Part shown: positions 34,414 through 46,143 of the stretch, piece by piece
Position numbering within the stretch: position 1 is the stretch's first letter
Layout of the letters: each line of letters opens with the position of its first letter
DNA from: Selaginella moellendorffii
Taxonomy: Eukaryota; Streptophyta; Lycopodiopsida; Selaginellales; Selaginellaceae
Length of the DNA: 64,000 bases
Assembly (NCBI RefSeq): GCF_000143415.4
Contig: NW_003314320.1
Location: forward strand, 308,586-372,585
Direction: 5' to 3'
The notes under the pieces: model-generated
What the model was told of the DNA's origin: nothing
What the model saw: only the letters and a program-made list of their open reading frames with translations
Databases searched by the model: none
Translations under genes and position numbers: made by a program

Positions 34414-36669
34414 ATGCGGAAATGGGCAAGTAACATCGTAAGAAAGTCACCACCATCTTCGACAGCCAGAGCTACCAGCAGCAGCAAGATGGGTTGTTTG
34501 AAGCAGCTCCAGAGTGCTCTCGATTTGCTAGACGAGCAAAGCATGGAGATCGATTCGGCTACGTACGCATCACTTCTCCGGCAAGCGGGGGATCACAAGT
34601 CTCTCGACGACGTCAGGCGCATCCACCGGCACCTTGTCGCGAACGGGCAGCTCAAGGCAGTGGACAACACGCTGGTGGAGATGTACGGCAAGTGTGGGAG
34701 TGTGGAAGAAGCCAGAGACGTCTTCAACTCGATAAAGAGAAGCAGCTGCTTTTCGTGGAACCTCATGCTGGGTGCCTACTGCAACAATGGGTTTGGAGAT
34801 CAGGCTCTGGAATTGTTCAAGCAGATGGTTGATGTTCACGGAATCCGCGCAGACAGAGTCACCTTCGTTACAGCTGCTACTGCTTGCTCCTTGGTGGGGA
34901 GTTTGGAAGAAGGTAAGCAGTTTCATTCGCGTTTTTTTGAGAGTGGGCTGGAGTCTAGCTTGATCCTTGACTCTGCGCTCATGAACATGTATGGCAGATG
35001 CGGCAGTGCTGAAGAAGCCAGGAAGATTTTCGACCGGATCCCTGTGAAGAATGTTGTCTGCTGGAACGTGATGATTGCCGCATATGCCCAGAACGGGCAC
35101 TTCTCGGAGGCGCTAGAGCTTTACTATGACATGAACTTGAAGCCGGACAGGGTAACTTTTCTCAACGTTTTACACGCTTGCACTCTTGAAAGCGGACGGC
35201 TTATTCACCAGGACGTTGTCTCTGCAGGGCTCGAGAGGGACAAATTCGTTGGAAATGCACTGGTGAACATGTTTGGGAAGTGTGGGAGCTTGAGCGATGC
35301 AAAGAGAGTGTTTGACAGGATTGCTTTCCGGGACGTGATCTCGTGGAATGCTCTCATGTCAGTTTACATTCAACAGGGACGCAGGAAAGAAGCCTTCGAG
35401 CTTTTCAAGAGAATGGGCGTAGCTCCCGACTCGGTGACATTCACAGTTATTCTGGGGGCATTCAACAGCCGGGAGTCCCTCGAAGATGGCAGACAGGTCC
35501 ACAGACAAATTGTGGACAGTAGAATCACACCTGGGGTCGTTCTCGAGACTGCGCTGCTCAACATGTACGGGAAGTGCGGCAGTGTGGAAGATGCCAGGGC
35601 TGTATTTGAGGGGATGAAACAGCGAAGTGACGTGACATGGAACGCAATGCTTACGGCTTGTTCCCAACTCGGGCATTGCAAAGAGGCCGTAGATCTGTAC
35701 AGGCGAATGAAGAAAGCGGGGCTTCAGCCAAACTCCGTCACGTACTTGAGCCTGCTTCCGGCTTGCTCCAGCATAGAACAGCTCAGGGAAATCCATCAAG
35801 AGCTTGCGGATCAGGGCCTGGAACAGGACGAACAAGTCGGCAACACTCTGATAACAGCCTACAACAAGTTTAGCCTGGAGGACTCCGTCGCGGTGTTTGA
35901 GAGAATGAAGAGGCGGAGCGTCGTCAGCTGGACTTGCATGATCATGGGGATGGTAGAACACGGCTACGGTGGCAGGGCTCTGGATCTCTACAGGGAAATG
36001 GTCGTGGAAGGCGTCAGGCCAGACGCGGTGGCTCTCGTCTGTGCTCTGGACGCGTGCACCAGCGTCGAGAACCTCGCCGAAGGCCGGAAGATTCACAGGC
36101 TTGTGGAGGGGACGACGATGGTCACGGATGTTTTTGTAGCGACGGCCGTGGTAAACATGTACGGCAAGTGTGGGAAGTTCGCAGAGGCGGAAGCGGTGTT
36201 CCAGGGGATGAAGACTACAACGGTGGCGACATGGAACTCGCTGATCGGTGCTTATGCCCAGCACGGCCATGCCACCGATGCTCTCAAGCTCTACGAGAGA
36301 ATGGAGCTGAGTGGGACGCGGCCGGACGGCGTGACGCTGCTGTGCGCGCTGTTTGCTTGCAGCCACCTCGGACTCCTGGATCGAGCGAGAGAGTTTTACT
36401 CGGGCATGGTGGAAGACTACCAGGTTGAGGCTGTCCCGGCTCACTTTGGCTGCTTGGTGGATCTCTTTTGCCGGGCTGGTTGGATCGACGAGGCCGAGGA
36501 GCTGATCGCGAGCATGCCAGTGCGGCCCCATATAAGCGCGTGGACGGCTCTGCTCAATGCGTGTAAAGCTCACAACGATATGGAGCGCGGGGCCTGGGCC
36601 GCGTGCAAAGCGCACGAGTTGGATTCCAGGAGATCTAGCCCGTTTGTGGTGCTATCCGGGTTTTGCTAG
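34414..36669 (+). CDS. PLS-type pentatricopeptide repeat protein
   Basis: This is an intronless gene of 751 residues. PPR motifs fill about residues 45-690 (for example LVEMYGKCGSVEEARDVF, CFSWNLMLGAYCNNGFGDQA, VVCWNVMIAAYAQNGHFSEA). The alternation of P, L and S lengths marks the PLS class of organelle RNA-binding factors. It ends in an E-like segment (SAWTALLNACKAHNDMERG) and stops without a DYW domain. The N terminus is basic and Ser-rich (MRKWASNIVRKSPPSSTARA), consistent with an organelle presequence. The start codon at 34414 is the first in-frame ATG of that leader. A 45-bp piece of this gene recurs exactly at 50599-50643. Confidence 0.88.
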   Translation: MRKWASNIVRKSPPSSTARATSSSKMGCLKQLQSALDLLDEQSMEIDSATYASLLRQAGDHKSLDDVRRIHRHLVANGQLKAVDNTLVEMYGKCGSVEEARDVFNSIKRSSCFSWNLMLGAYCNNGFGDQALELFKQMVDVHGIRADRVTFVTAATACSLVGSLEEGKQFHSRFFESGLESSLILDSALMNMYGRCGSAEEARKIFDRIPVKNVVCWNVMIAAYAQNGHFSEALELYYDMNLKPDRVTFLNVLHACTLESGRLIHQDVVSAGLERDKFVGNALVNMFGKCGSLSDAKRVFDRIAFRDVISWNALMSVYIQQGRRKEAFELFKRMGVAPDSVTFTVILGAFNSRESLEDGRQVHRQIVDSRITPGVVLETALLNMYGKCGSVEDARAVFEGMKQRSDVTWNAMLTACSQLGHCKEAVDLYRRMKKAGLQPNSVTYLSLLPACSSIEQLREIHQELADQGLEQDEQVGNTLITAYNKFSLEDSVAVFERMKRRSVVSWTCMIMGMVEHGYGGRALDLYREMVVEGVRPDAVALVCALDACTSVENLAEGRKIHRLVEGTTMVTDVFVATAVVNMYGKCGKFAEAEAVFQGMKTTTVATWNSLIGAYAQHGHATDALKLYERMELSGTRPDGVTLLCALFACSHLGLLDRAREFYSGMVEDYQVEAVPAHFGCLVDLFCRAGWIDEAEELIASMPVRPHISAWTALLNACKAHNDMERGAWAACKAHELDSRRSSPFVVLSGFC

Positions 36670-37180
36670 CGCCGGCAGGGACAGAAACAAGAGGATCAAA
36701 GGAGACAGACAGCCGTTTGCTAGTGACGAAAAAGTTGGTCACCATCGCGACTGTGAGATTTTGCGACTGTAGGCGCTCGATGGATCACTTTGTACATGGA
36801 TTTACATGGTAACGAGCATCTCAGCAAAAAGCCGCAAGAGTTGCAGAAGAAACGGTAGGGCAGGCCCTTGGTCAGCAAAGCTTTTGTCCGAAGCATACGA
36901 CTTCCCGAAGCCCACAGCAGCATTCATTTTTAAAGAACAATCTGAAGATCAATAACTTTGATTGGCTTGGACCTTTGCAGTCCAGATTTTCTCTTTTTCT
37001 TGGGTTCAATTATGGTGCCACAACTTTATTCCACAAGAATTTGAAAAAAGTTATACTTTATACTGTCAATTAGCTCCGTTTAAGACAAGATGGTTAAAAA
37101 ATTTCTTGCTTCACCTCTTCATCCTGACAGTGGTTGTCCTCATGCTTAATCTTTTTCTTCTTCTGTTCTTCTTTTTTCTT
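36670..37180. other. Intergenic spacer, no gene recognised
   Basis: This is PPR 3' flank followed by AT-rich sequence. A few short frames show no family resemblance. Confidence 0.4.
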
Positions 37181-37182
37181 CC

Positions 37183-39610
37183 TTATTTCCTGTTTCCTTT
37201 TTCTCTGCAGGAATAACAAAGTAAAAATACTTTAGACAACAAGAAAATTACCAGTTCCTGTTCACGTTGAGTAGCATGTAGTTGCCTATTTTGCTTCTTT
37301 TTGTCATTTTCCAGCATTAAATTGGTGTAGTGCTTTTTCCATGTTTTTAGATCTTGCAGGATTTTAATTTTCCGGGTGTCTTCATCTTTGATATGGTTAT
37401 ACTTCATGTTCAGAAGCTTCAACTTTTCGTTCTCCAGTCTACGTGGCAACACTTCATTGTGAAGCTGCACTTGGTCTTCTAAAGTCTGCATAATAAAAAT
37501 TTGCAGAAAAATTTGAATGTAAGTTTTGAAGAACAAAAATTCTTTACCTGGTATTTCTTGGAAGAGGACTCTTGCTTACTCTTCCTCCCATGTCCATTTC
37601 CAGATTTTAGCATTGTCAACTAGAAAAGAAAAGTATTGAAAAGAAAAAAAAACATACAAAAAACTTACGATTTCACGGTTATGGAATCTGATTCTATGCT
37701 GATTTAAAGATGCTTTGTCGAAAAATTGCTTGTCACAAAATCCCTTCAGGGGGTGTGTAAGGACGTTCTCGAGCTTGCACACGTATGGCTTGTCATCTCC
37801 ATCCTCAAGACACTGCCACTCATCTGCATCACTAAATGTGTCGACATCCTCCTTGGCCGAGGTGACTTTGTGCATCACTAAAAAATTGCCAAAGATGAGT
37901 AACTAAGTTTTAAACCAAAGACCAAAAACTCTTTCACTGTTGTGCATTTTTGAAAAAAAGTAGTGATGAGGGGTGTTTGAGCTTTCTATTTAGGATCTTG
38001 ATCGGTGGCTTTGTGCATCTTTAAGTAGATGCCACAAACAAAAGTTGAGAAAAAGACCCTTAATAAGCATCCCTTTTCACCATTGTGTCTTAAAAAAATG
38101 CAGCCTTCCTATCTATATGATTGGGGGTCTTACCCATCTAAATGCCTGAAATGTAGGTTAAATCTTGCAAGTGGCCGATCTCTAGCTCCCTTCCAACACT
38201 GTTGCCCTGGCCTTCTAACAAACTCTATGAAATACCCTTGCCCTAAACCTTATCTCTTGCAGCTAGGGAATAAGGTAATAGTAAATAGTTAATGATGCTT
38301 CAGATTCCTAACGGTTATCTTTTTATAACGGATGAGCCTTATAGATTAGTTTTTAAATATTGGCTTTAGGTATCTAAAGTAGTACATGGTCTTTAATTAC
38401 TAACAACTAAAACATCTTGCTACTTTAATAGATTTTTAAGTTTTCCAAGTTTTCCTAGTCTTATGAACCTCCTAGTGCTAGTAGGAAATTCGCCATCTCC
38501 TGAGTAGTTACTGACTGTTGTAAATCGTTGGGCTTGTCATAGTTAGAGGCATTTAGAATTTGTTCAAAAACTCACTTTAACTCCCACATATGCTTCTTCA
38601 TAGTTTATTTTTTGTTTTCATCCATGAAACCCATGGTGTGCAACATGTTATCTGCAGTGTCATTTATACCAACCAATGCTGGTGCTAATGAGAAGTTTTC
38701 AATAAGACTGAATGGCAAGCGATGCTTGACTACCTTAAAGTACAGGAACATTCCAAAAGCATTTGTAAAGCCAAAAGCATTAACAGATGTGAAAAAAAGC
38801 CATTTTGAAAACTTTTAAAGTCTTTGTTTACCCCTTTTTGTAGTAACAGTTTAATAATAACTTGATCACCTACTGCACAAGCCACAACCAAGGGTACTTG
38901 ACCAGTGTGATCTATGTTGTTAAGATTTAATATTTCAGAAATAAGTTTTTTGACCTTTGCTTTCTGGCACTTTGTGATTGCATTGCATAACATATCAATG
39001 ATTTGTTTTACCGTTTTTAGGCAGTGTCTTCGTCCATGCTGAAAAAAAGAATTTAAGAATAGAAGAAATAGCAAAAATAGTAATAATGAACTAAAAATCT
39101 ACTTGTAGTGAATGCCAAGGAAAACTTGTAATCTAGGATCATATAGGAAATATCCAAAAACACTTGACAATGGTTGATGTAGTGGTCAACCTTAATAGTG
39201 TGCTTGCCATCCTTGGAAGCCACTGTAAAAAAGTACTATAAAAAGTCAAATTTCTTTTGATGCTTGGTTGATTCAATGTCAACAATAAGTACAACAAGCT
39301 TAGTTGTTTCTACAAAAACATGTGAAGTAAAACAATGCAGTGAAAAAGCTTACCCTTGCAAATATAATCTCTACATTTTGTTTGAAGAATAGCTAAATCG
39401 TCTGAAGCTAAGAGCTACTCCAAAACCTCCAGCCATTTCTCCTTTTCAAAGAGATATCTATCAGGTATTTCTATTCTGTAAAAAACCAACAGCCCAAAAC
39501 AAAATTAGAGACCAAAAAACCAGAAGCAAAGACAAGAAACTTATTTGTCCAAGTTGTAAATGATGGAACCAAAGTCGGACAGACAATATGTCTTCCAAAT
39601 GTCAAGCTTT
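37183..39610 (-). pseudogene. Broken gene with ankyrin-like, C2H2-like and coiled-coil segments
   Basis: Reading the minus strand from 39610 downward, exon-like blocks appear in order. They are APQEWFCLLKLDIWKTYCLS (about 39630-39560), RYLFEKEKWLEVLE followed by a TAG stop and LLASDDLAILQTKCRDYIC (about 39470-39360), and LVVLIVDIESTKHQKKFDF (about 39310-39245). Next come DGKHTIKVDHYINHCQVFLD (about 39225-39100) and an ankyrin-like HTGQVPLVVACAVGDQVIIK (39074-38800). After a gap, a C2H2-like finger YVCKLENVLTHPLKGFCDKQ...HRIRFH (37878-37660) and a coiled coil (37536-37190) follow. An in-frame stop and loose spacing suggest decay. The product is not recognised, and the two ends may belong to separate genes. 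Related sequence recurs near 48.6-50.0 kb, so this may be a repeated family. Confidence 0.4.
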
Positions 39611-39640
39611 AGTAAGCAGAACCATTCTTGAGGAGCTTTT

Positions 39641-41273
39641 TGTGAGACACAAAATCCCTAGGCCCCAAAGTGGAGCCAAAAGGGCACCATGTGGTAGTGG
39701 CCGAAGCGAAAGCCAAACGAGCGTAACATGTTTGGACTAAAAGCTCTGACTTGAAAAGGTCGAGAGTGGGAGTGGAACTCCTAACGAAGGGCTCGAGAAA
39801 CAAGCACGAGGCGAGCCATGAGTGAGTCTCTAGAAAAGGGGACACAAGAGGACTGAAACATGACACGTGGAAGTGTTCAAGATGGAGTCTGAGGTGGAGT
39901 CCGAGATGGAGTCCAAGGTGGAGTTCGAGGTGGAGTCCGAGGTGGACCCGAGATGGACCCCAGATGGAGTCCAAGATGGACCCGAGATTGAGTCCAAGAT
40001 GGACCCGAGATGGACCCGAGATGGAGTCCAAGATGGACCCGAGATGGAGTTCGAGATGGACCCGAGATGGAGTCCAAGATGGACCGAGATGGAGTCCAAG
40101 ATAGAGTCCAAGATGGACCCGAAATGGAGTCCAATAAGGACCCGAGATGGAGTCTGAAGTCGAGACCGAGAGCAAGACCAAGACCAGGACCGAGACCGAG
40201 ACCGGGACCAAGGCCGAGACCGAGCCCAAGCCCGAGTCCGAGTCTGAGTCTGAGTCCAAGTCTGAGTTTGAGTTTGAGAGGGTGAAAGCCCAAAGCGTTC
40301 GTCTCCTAGACCTTAGGGGGTTTGGTGAGCTCCAAAAGTATAGTAGGGAGAGGACTCCAGTGGAGCCAGTTTGGCCAGGAAAGGCCAGTTTGGCCCAGGA
40401 AGGCTGTGCCCAGGTGTTGGGTGACGGGATAACCATTAGGAGATCCAAGGCTAGAGTGAATACGGACTGTCAAGTGGGGTAGCTTGGTGAAATGTTCAAG
40501 AGCCGGCTCTAGTTCCCCTGGGAGATCGAATGGCCGATGCTCCCAATCCAAGTGTGGGTGGCACTACCTACTTGGATACCTGGCGTGGCTCAATAGAACC
40601 TTGCTCTAAGCTTATGGCTAGAGCACCTAAAGGCAGAAGGCGGGGAGAGTACCCATAAGGCCCGCGTAGGGCCACGGTGTTTCGAAATGTTGTCCCAAAG
40701 TCCCAGTCTGTGGAAAGGAAGAGGAGTAGCCCTCTGGTGTGGTGACCAAGAACACAGTCACACAGTGAGGAAGTCCTAGAGGACAGTGGGATTTAGTGGT
40801 CGGGCCCATGGGCCTTGATCCAGTGGCAGTGTTGGCGAATATGGCCAAGGACAGAAAGGGACTTGGTGGAGACCGGAATGGAGATATTGGGGAAGGCTAT
40901 TCTCCATGTCTACGAGCATCCTAAGGATGCTAAGGAGTGGATTTGAGATGACCACTCATGGGCGAATGGCCCAGTCTTGGAGAGATGGGATTGCAATGCA
41001 GGTGGTGTTAGACCACTGATGTGACTAAGGTGAATGAGCGTGGCTTAGCATAACGGGCTCATATGTCGGCGGTACCCTGGGGTGTCGGTCATGGGATCAG
41101 ACATGTGGAGCACTTGGACCAAGTGCAAAGGTTGAGTGGCATGGATGCCATTCTCGGGGCTAGCAAGCCCCAAGTCCTGAATGGGACTTATGGAGGTTGT
41201 GAATGAGACTCCTCTAAGTGGTTGGAGGTGTGGTTAAGTGACTAGAATAGAATGGAAAAATTAGTCGCTTACA
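39641..41273 (+). mobile_element. 5' long terminal repeat of an LTR retrotransposon
   Basis: The 1633-bp LTR starts TGTGAGACAC and ends GTCGCTTACA. Two bases later the primer-binding site TTGGTATCAGAGCTG begins, the classic complement to initiator tRNA-Met used by plant LTR elements. A diverged copy of the whole LTR lies at 44602-46143. Within it, 39880-40275 is a minisatellite. No target-site duplication partner was found. Confidence 0.85.
39880..40275 (+). repeat. Minisatellite inside the LTR
   Basis: Units such as GATGGAGTCCAA and GATGGACCCGAG repeat from about 39880 to 40150. Hexamers of the GAGACC/AAGACC/GAGTCT type follow to 40275. Long open frames on both strands here (Glu/Asp/Pro/Arg repeats) are by-products of the repeat and not genes. 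Confidence 0.9.
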
Positions 41274-41275
41274 AC

Positions 41276-41290
41276 TTGGTATCAGAGCTG
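41276..41290 (+). other. Retrotransposon primer-binding site
   Basis: TTGGTATCAGAGCTG follows the LTR end after two bases. Complementarity to the 3' end of initiator tRNA-Met is the standard plant minus-strand priming site. Confidence 0.88.
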
Positions 41291-42800
41291 TTCCTTAATC
41301 TAACTTTTATTGGTGCTCAAGTATATCACCACTGGTGTTGGCATTGGAAGGTCCTAGAAGTGGGCCTATTTGTGAGGAGTAGCAAGTCGGGAAGACATAG
41401 CTCTCCACTATAGTTTATGTGTGAATTGGTAGGTGAGGTGGTGGATAAAAAAGGGCCAATAATGGAACGACTTTGGGATCTTGGGAATAGTGTAAAGTTT
41501 TCCTCATTGAGTTAAGGATGTGATCCAGATGAGTGTTTGACTCAGCAGACTGGCTAATGTAGTTGTGGTAAACAACTATAGTTGGGATCATGGGAAAGAT
41601 GAAGACTCCAAAATAATAAAGGAGTCACAAGATTACCTTCATATAGTTGAGGCTAGTGCTCATAATTTGAGACCGGAATTGATGACCATGGGAGGTCAAA
41701 TACAGAAGAGGACACAATCCTTGAAATGGTAGCCGGGGCTACCTCTAATAAATGTTGGAACAACCCAAGGAGTTAGGGGTGTACTCAGAAGATGAGTTGG
41801 TATTCTCATCACATGGACAAGTGGTCCCAAGGGGCAAAAGGTTGCCCCAAGAGAACAAATCAAGTGTCGAAGTAACACTTGCAAAGATGGTCCTTGTGAG
41901 CAAGACCTAAATACAAGAAGTTATATTCCAGTGAGTTGGCACCTCAAAAGTAGGACCTCATGGGTCGTCGGATGATAAAGTCCAAAAAGCTGGATGACTC
42001 AAATAGAGTCAAAGAATAATCCTAAAGGATTGATGGAAACATTTGGACTGAGGTGTGTTGTACCCCATGAAAGATGGGGGGGGGGATCATAAGATCCAAG
42101 TATGAGAACAGTAGGTATCTCATGAGTGGCAAAATGTGCCATACTAAAGTCGTGGGAAAGGTGTTCCCAAAAGAAAGCAACTTTGGTGCAAAGTTGTGTG
42201 AGAACACTATGATGAAGTGCTAACGAATAGTTGGCATGAGAAATGACTGTGTTAGTCTTGGCAAAAGACTGAAACACGAGTGCAAGTGTCATAAAGGTAG
42301 GCTCGTGGAGCCGATGGTGTGGAGACACCAAATGTGCCAAGGTGTTATACTTTGAGGTTATGTTGGTGGGTTCATGAGAACCCCTTGCTAAGGGAATCCC
42401 AATGGAAATGGGAATGGCATATCCTAAGCTGGAAGGCATGCAATTGGAGTGTGGTGACCAAGATAATAATGGAGGTGTGGAAGCACAAGCAATGAGTTTT
42501 AGGACTTGACAATTGTGAGGCAACTAAGCAAAAGGTGCAAAATAATCGGTTAAACTGGTAGCACGTAACTACCCAAGACTTCTTAATGGTATAAGGAAGT
42601 TAGATATACCCTTATGGGGGGATAAATTGCTTATGTGCCGATATAGTAAGTAAATGTTGTAAAAGGGAATGCTCATTGCCAAAGAGGCTATCATTGTGAC
42701 ACCTAAACACTCTAGAACACCAGGAGGTGGTGTTTGATGTCGTGAGGGCAATAGATAAGGCCCAAGGGATTAAGTCTCTAGTGAATGATGGATAGAAGGT
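41291..42800 (+). mobile_element. Non-coding internal part of the LTR element
   Basis: Base composition continues that of the LTR, then changes to AT-rich near 42800. No gag or pol motif was found on either strand, so this is a truncated or non-autonomous (LARD-like) element. A 174-codon minus-strand frame (42523-41999) has no recognisable content. Confidence 0.5.
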
Positions 42801-42829
42801 GCTATCTAAATGGATAGAAGGTGCTATTT

Positions 42830-43305
42830 GTCTTTTGTTCTTAGTGTTTTTTCTAATGAATAACTATTAACTATGTCAAGGAAATTATGTTCTTTTGATT
42901 TTTCTCCTTATTCAAAAAAATCCTTGGACATTAGCTATGTTGCAAAGGGATATTTTAACCTCAAAAGTTGCATACGAAAGAGGTTATTTTTCTTAAGCCC
43001 TTATCAATGACAGGGTCAAGAATATTAGATTTGTTTTCTAAAGGCTTTTCTAGTATGCATGAAAGTGGCTATATATCTTCTGTTCTTAGTATTTCTTTTT
43101 AACAAATAACCATTAATTGTGTTATGTTCTTTTGAACATTTTCCTTATTCGAAATAGTCCTTAGACATTATCTACACTATAGAGGGATGTTTTAACCTCA
43201 AAAGTTAGGTATGAAAGAAGTTATTTTTCTTGGGCCCTTACCAATGACTATATCAAGAAGATTATATTTGTTTTCTAAAGGCTTTTCAACAGTATTATTG
43301 CATGA
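42830..43305 (+). repeat. Tandem duplication, period about 246 bp
   Basis: The two halves share the order TTCTTAGT, CCTTATTC, TTTTAACCTCAAAAGTT, GTTATTTTTCTT, and TTTGTTTTCTAAAGGCTTTTC. The copies begin near 42831 and 43077 and have diverged by many point changes. Confidence 0.75.
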
Positions 43306-43369
43306 ATTGGTGATTTTGGCCTAAATCTCATTTAGCCAAGGTACTATATGTTAAAAATTGCCAATTCAC

Positions 43370-44600
43370 GTATTTAGGTTTAGGGTTTTTAGTCTGTTTA
43401 GGTTTGAGATTATATAAAACCACCATAAACCTTAGGGTTTAGATAAATTATTCCTTCAAGACCATTTAGCAAATGTACAAAAGATAGTGAGATAACTCCA
43501 ATAAAAAAAGAGTTTAGGATTTAGGGTTTAGAAATAGGAAACCTAAGGTAGATGTAGTAAATTGAATTTTATATTTATAAATTTTTTAATCCAAAAGATA
43601 GAGAGGGTTTTGGGTTTAGGGTCATAACCCTTAAAATTCCGTTTTGTGCTCTAGTTCATTATTTTATTTGGAATATTAAATGGATGGCATAGAGTTTTAG
43701 GGCAATAGAGTAGTTAGGTTTGTAAATCTAAATGAGAGTTATCATCTAGAATAACATATATTTTTAATTTATCTAGAGAAAAGCTTGTTTAGGTGGATGG
43801 AATCCTGACCAGATAGGGGAGTGCGCTGCCTATTAGCTGGCTTTGATCTAGGGCGTTCACAACCACAAATTTCCAGAATGTATCTTTTAAGGGAGTTTGT
43901 GGCTGCTTGGTATGGATACTTAAATTATAGATATAAACAATTGATTAAAAGGTGTGAATTTTAAATTTTCTCTACATTACATCACTCCATTCACTATCAT
44001 AATCAATCGGAACAATTTAAACTAACTTTCTGCCCATGAATCCACTCACTACACTATATTTAGTACTCACTATACCTAATTCATATTTTATCAAATATAC
44101 ATTTATTTATTTAGATATATTTTGACAATATATACCTTGGGTGAATACTCTTAAACAATCTCCTTAAAATATTAGGAACTTTAGGATTTACAATTTAAAG
44201 GTTAATGTTTTTAAGGGGTAATCTTTTTTTCAAAACTATTGGAATAAATAAAAACCTAGTCTAAACCCTAAATTCTAGTTCCCAATATAAGCCCTAGGAT
44301 TTAGAGAGATTATTTAAGACCATTGACACATATAAAGATATTCCTATATAAATAAATATATAATGAGAAATATGATGAAATGTGAATTAGGTAACTATAA
44401 TGATTGCATACTGAATGATAGATGGGCAGAAAATTAATGACTCAAACTAATTATAATAATAAATGGAGTGACATGATATAAAGAAAACTTAGAAACCATG
44501 AGATTAAAATTAGGAAATGCATGAGTTCTCAAAAGAGAAGAGTTAGCATAATCTCAAAATGAAAATTAAAGTTTACACTTGTGCTTTTCTTAGTACCATA
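43370..44600. repeat. AT-rich DNA with telomere-like repeats
   Basis: Short runs of the plant telomere word TTTAGGG and variants occur at about 43378-43395, 43428-43444, 43505-43530 and 43606-43622, and in the opposite sense (AAACCCTAAA) near 44265-44285. They are interspersed with AT-rich sequence and no gene was found. Confidence 0.55.
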
Positions 44601-44601
44601 T

Positions 44602-46143
44602 TGTGAGACACAAATCCTTAAACCCCAAAGTGGAGCGAAAAGGGTGCCACATAATAGTGGTTGAAGTGGAAATCTAACAAATATAACATGTTTGGACCAA
44701 AAGCTTCAACTTGGAAAGTCGAGAGCAAGAGTGAAACCCTGATCAAAGTGTTTGAGGAATAAGCACAAAGCAATTAATGAATGAGTTTTGCAAAAGGAAC
44801 ACGAGAAAGAGTCTAAAATGGAGTTCAAGAAAGAGTCCGAGATGGAGTCCGAAAAATAGCCCGAGAAGGAGTTCAAGATGGAGTTTGATATGGACCCGAG
44901 CTAGAGACTGAAATGGAGTCCAATATTGATCCGAGATGGACCCGAGATGGAGTCCAAAGTCAAGTCCGAGGTTAAGGCCAAAACCAAGACCGAGATCTAG
45001 ACTAAGGCCGAAGTTGAGATTGAGACTAAGATTGAGATCGAGACCGAGACTAAGGCCGAGGTTGAGATTGAGATTAAGACTGAGACCGAGACCGAGACTA
45101 CGACCAAGACCTAGACCAAGATCGAGATTAAATCCGAATCTGAGACCGAGTCCAAGTCCAAGTTCGAGGGTGGAAGCCCAAAGCGATTGTCTCCCAGATC
45201 CTAGGGGTTTGGTGAGCTCCAAAAGTATAGTAGTGAAGCCAATTTAGCTAGGAAATGTTAGTATGACCAAGGAAAGTTATATCTGAGTGATGATATAACC
45301 ATTAAAGAATCCAAAGCTAAAGTGAACAAAGACAAACAAATGGGGTAACTTGGTAAAATGTTCAAAAGGTAGCATTAACTCCCTTGGGAGATTGAATGGT
45401 TAATGCTCCCAATCCAAGTGTGGGTGGCACTACCTACTTAGAAATTTAGCATGGCTCATTGAAATCTTGCTTTAGTCACATGGCTAGGGCACCCAAAAGC
45501 AAAAAGTAAAGAGAGTACCCATAAGGCTCACATAGGGTCATAGTGTTTTAAAATGTCATCCCAAAGTCCCAGACTATAGAAAAAAAGAGGATCAATCCTC
45601 TTATGTAGTATGACTAAGAATACAGTCACATAGTGAAAAAGTTCCAAAGGTTAATGGGATGTAGTGGTTGGGCCTTTGGGCCCTAACTCAATAGCAGTGT
45701 TGACAAACACAATTGTGGATAGAAAGGAACTTAGTGGGAATTTAAGAAGGGATATTAGGGAAAAATGTTTCCTATATCTCTAGGCATTCTAAGGGTGCTA
45801 AAGTGTGGTTAAGGGATGACAACTCATGAATGGAGGCCCTAGTCTTTGAAAGATAGGACTATGATGCAAATGGTCTTTAACTACCAATGTGACAAGGGTG
45901 AATGGGTATGGGTTTAGTGTAATGGGTTGATATGTTAGTGGTACCTTTAAGTGTTAGTCATGGGATTAGACACGTTGAGCACTTGGACCAAATGCAAAGG
46001 CTGAGTGGCATAAATGCCATTCACAGAGCTATTGTGCGGCCAAATCAAGAATAGAATTTATGGAGGTTATGAGTGAGACTCCTCCAAATGGTTAACGGTG
46101 TGGTTAAATGACTAAAGTAAAATGGAAAAATTAGTCACTTACA
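44602..46143 (+). mobile_element. Diverged solo LTR
   Basis: This 1542-bp copy of the LTR at 39641-41273 starts TGTGAGACAC and ends TTACA. Flanks read CATAT before and CACAT after, one transition apart, which fits a decayed 5-bp target-site duplication and hence a solo LTR. Compared with the other copy, most differences are C-to-T or G-to-A. The degenerate minisatellite is at about 44820-45170. No primer-binding site follows. Confidence 0.75.

Noticed and set aside
35359-36615. 418-codon frame antisense to the second PPR gene
   Set aside because: Long antisense frames are common in GC-rich PPR repeats; no domain is seen in it.
39609-40448. 279-codon minus-strand frame with Leu/Gly/Ser repeats
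   Set aside because: Translation of the LTR minisatellite; not a gene.
40010-40482. Charged Glu/Lys/Arg/Pro repeat frames on the plus strand
   Set aside because: Same minisatellite read on the other strand; unit length is divisible by three so no stops arise.
41999-42523. 174-codon minus-strand frame in the LTR element interior
   Set aside because: No gag or pol motif and no family resemblance; likely chance frame in a non-coding retrotransposon interior.
44602-46143. Reading this LTR as the 3' partner of the LTR at 39641
   Set aside because: No polypurine tract before it, no target-site match with the 39641 flank, and its own flanks look like a decayed duplication, so a solo LTR is more likely.
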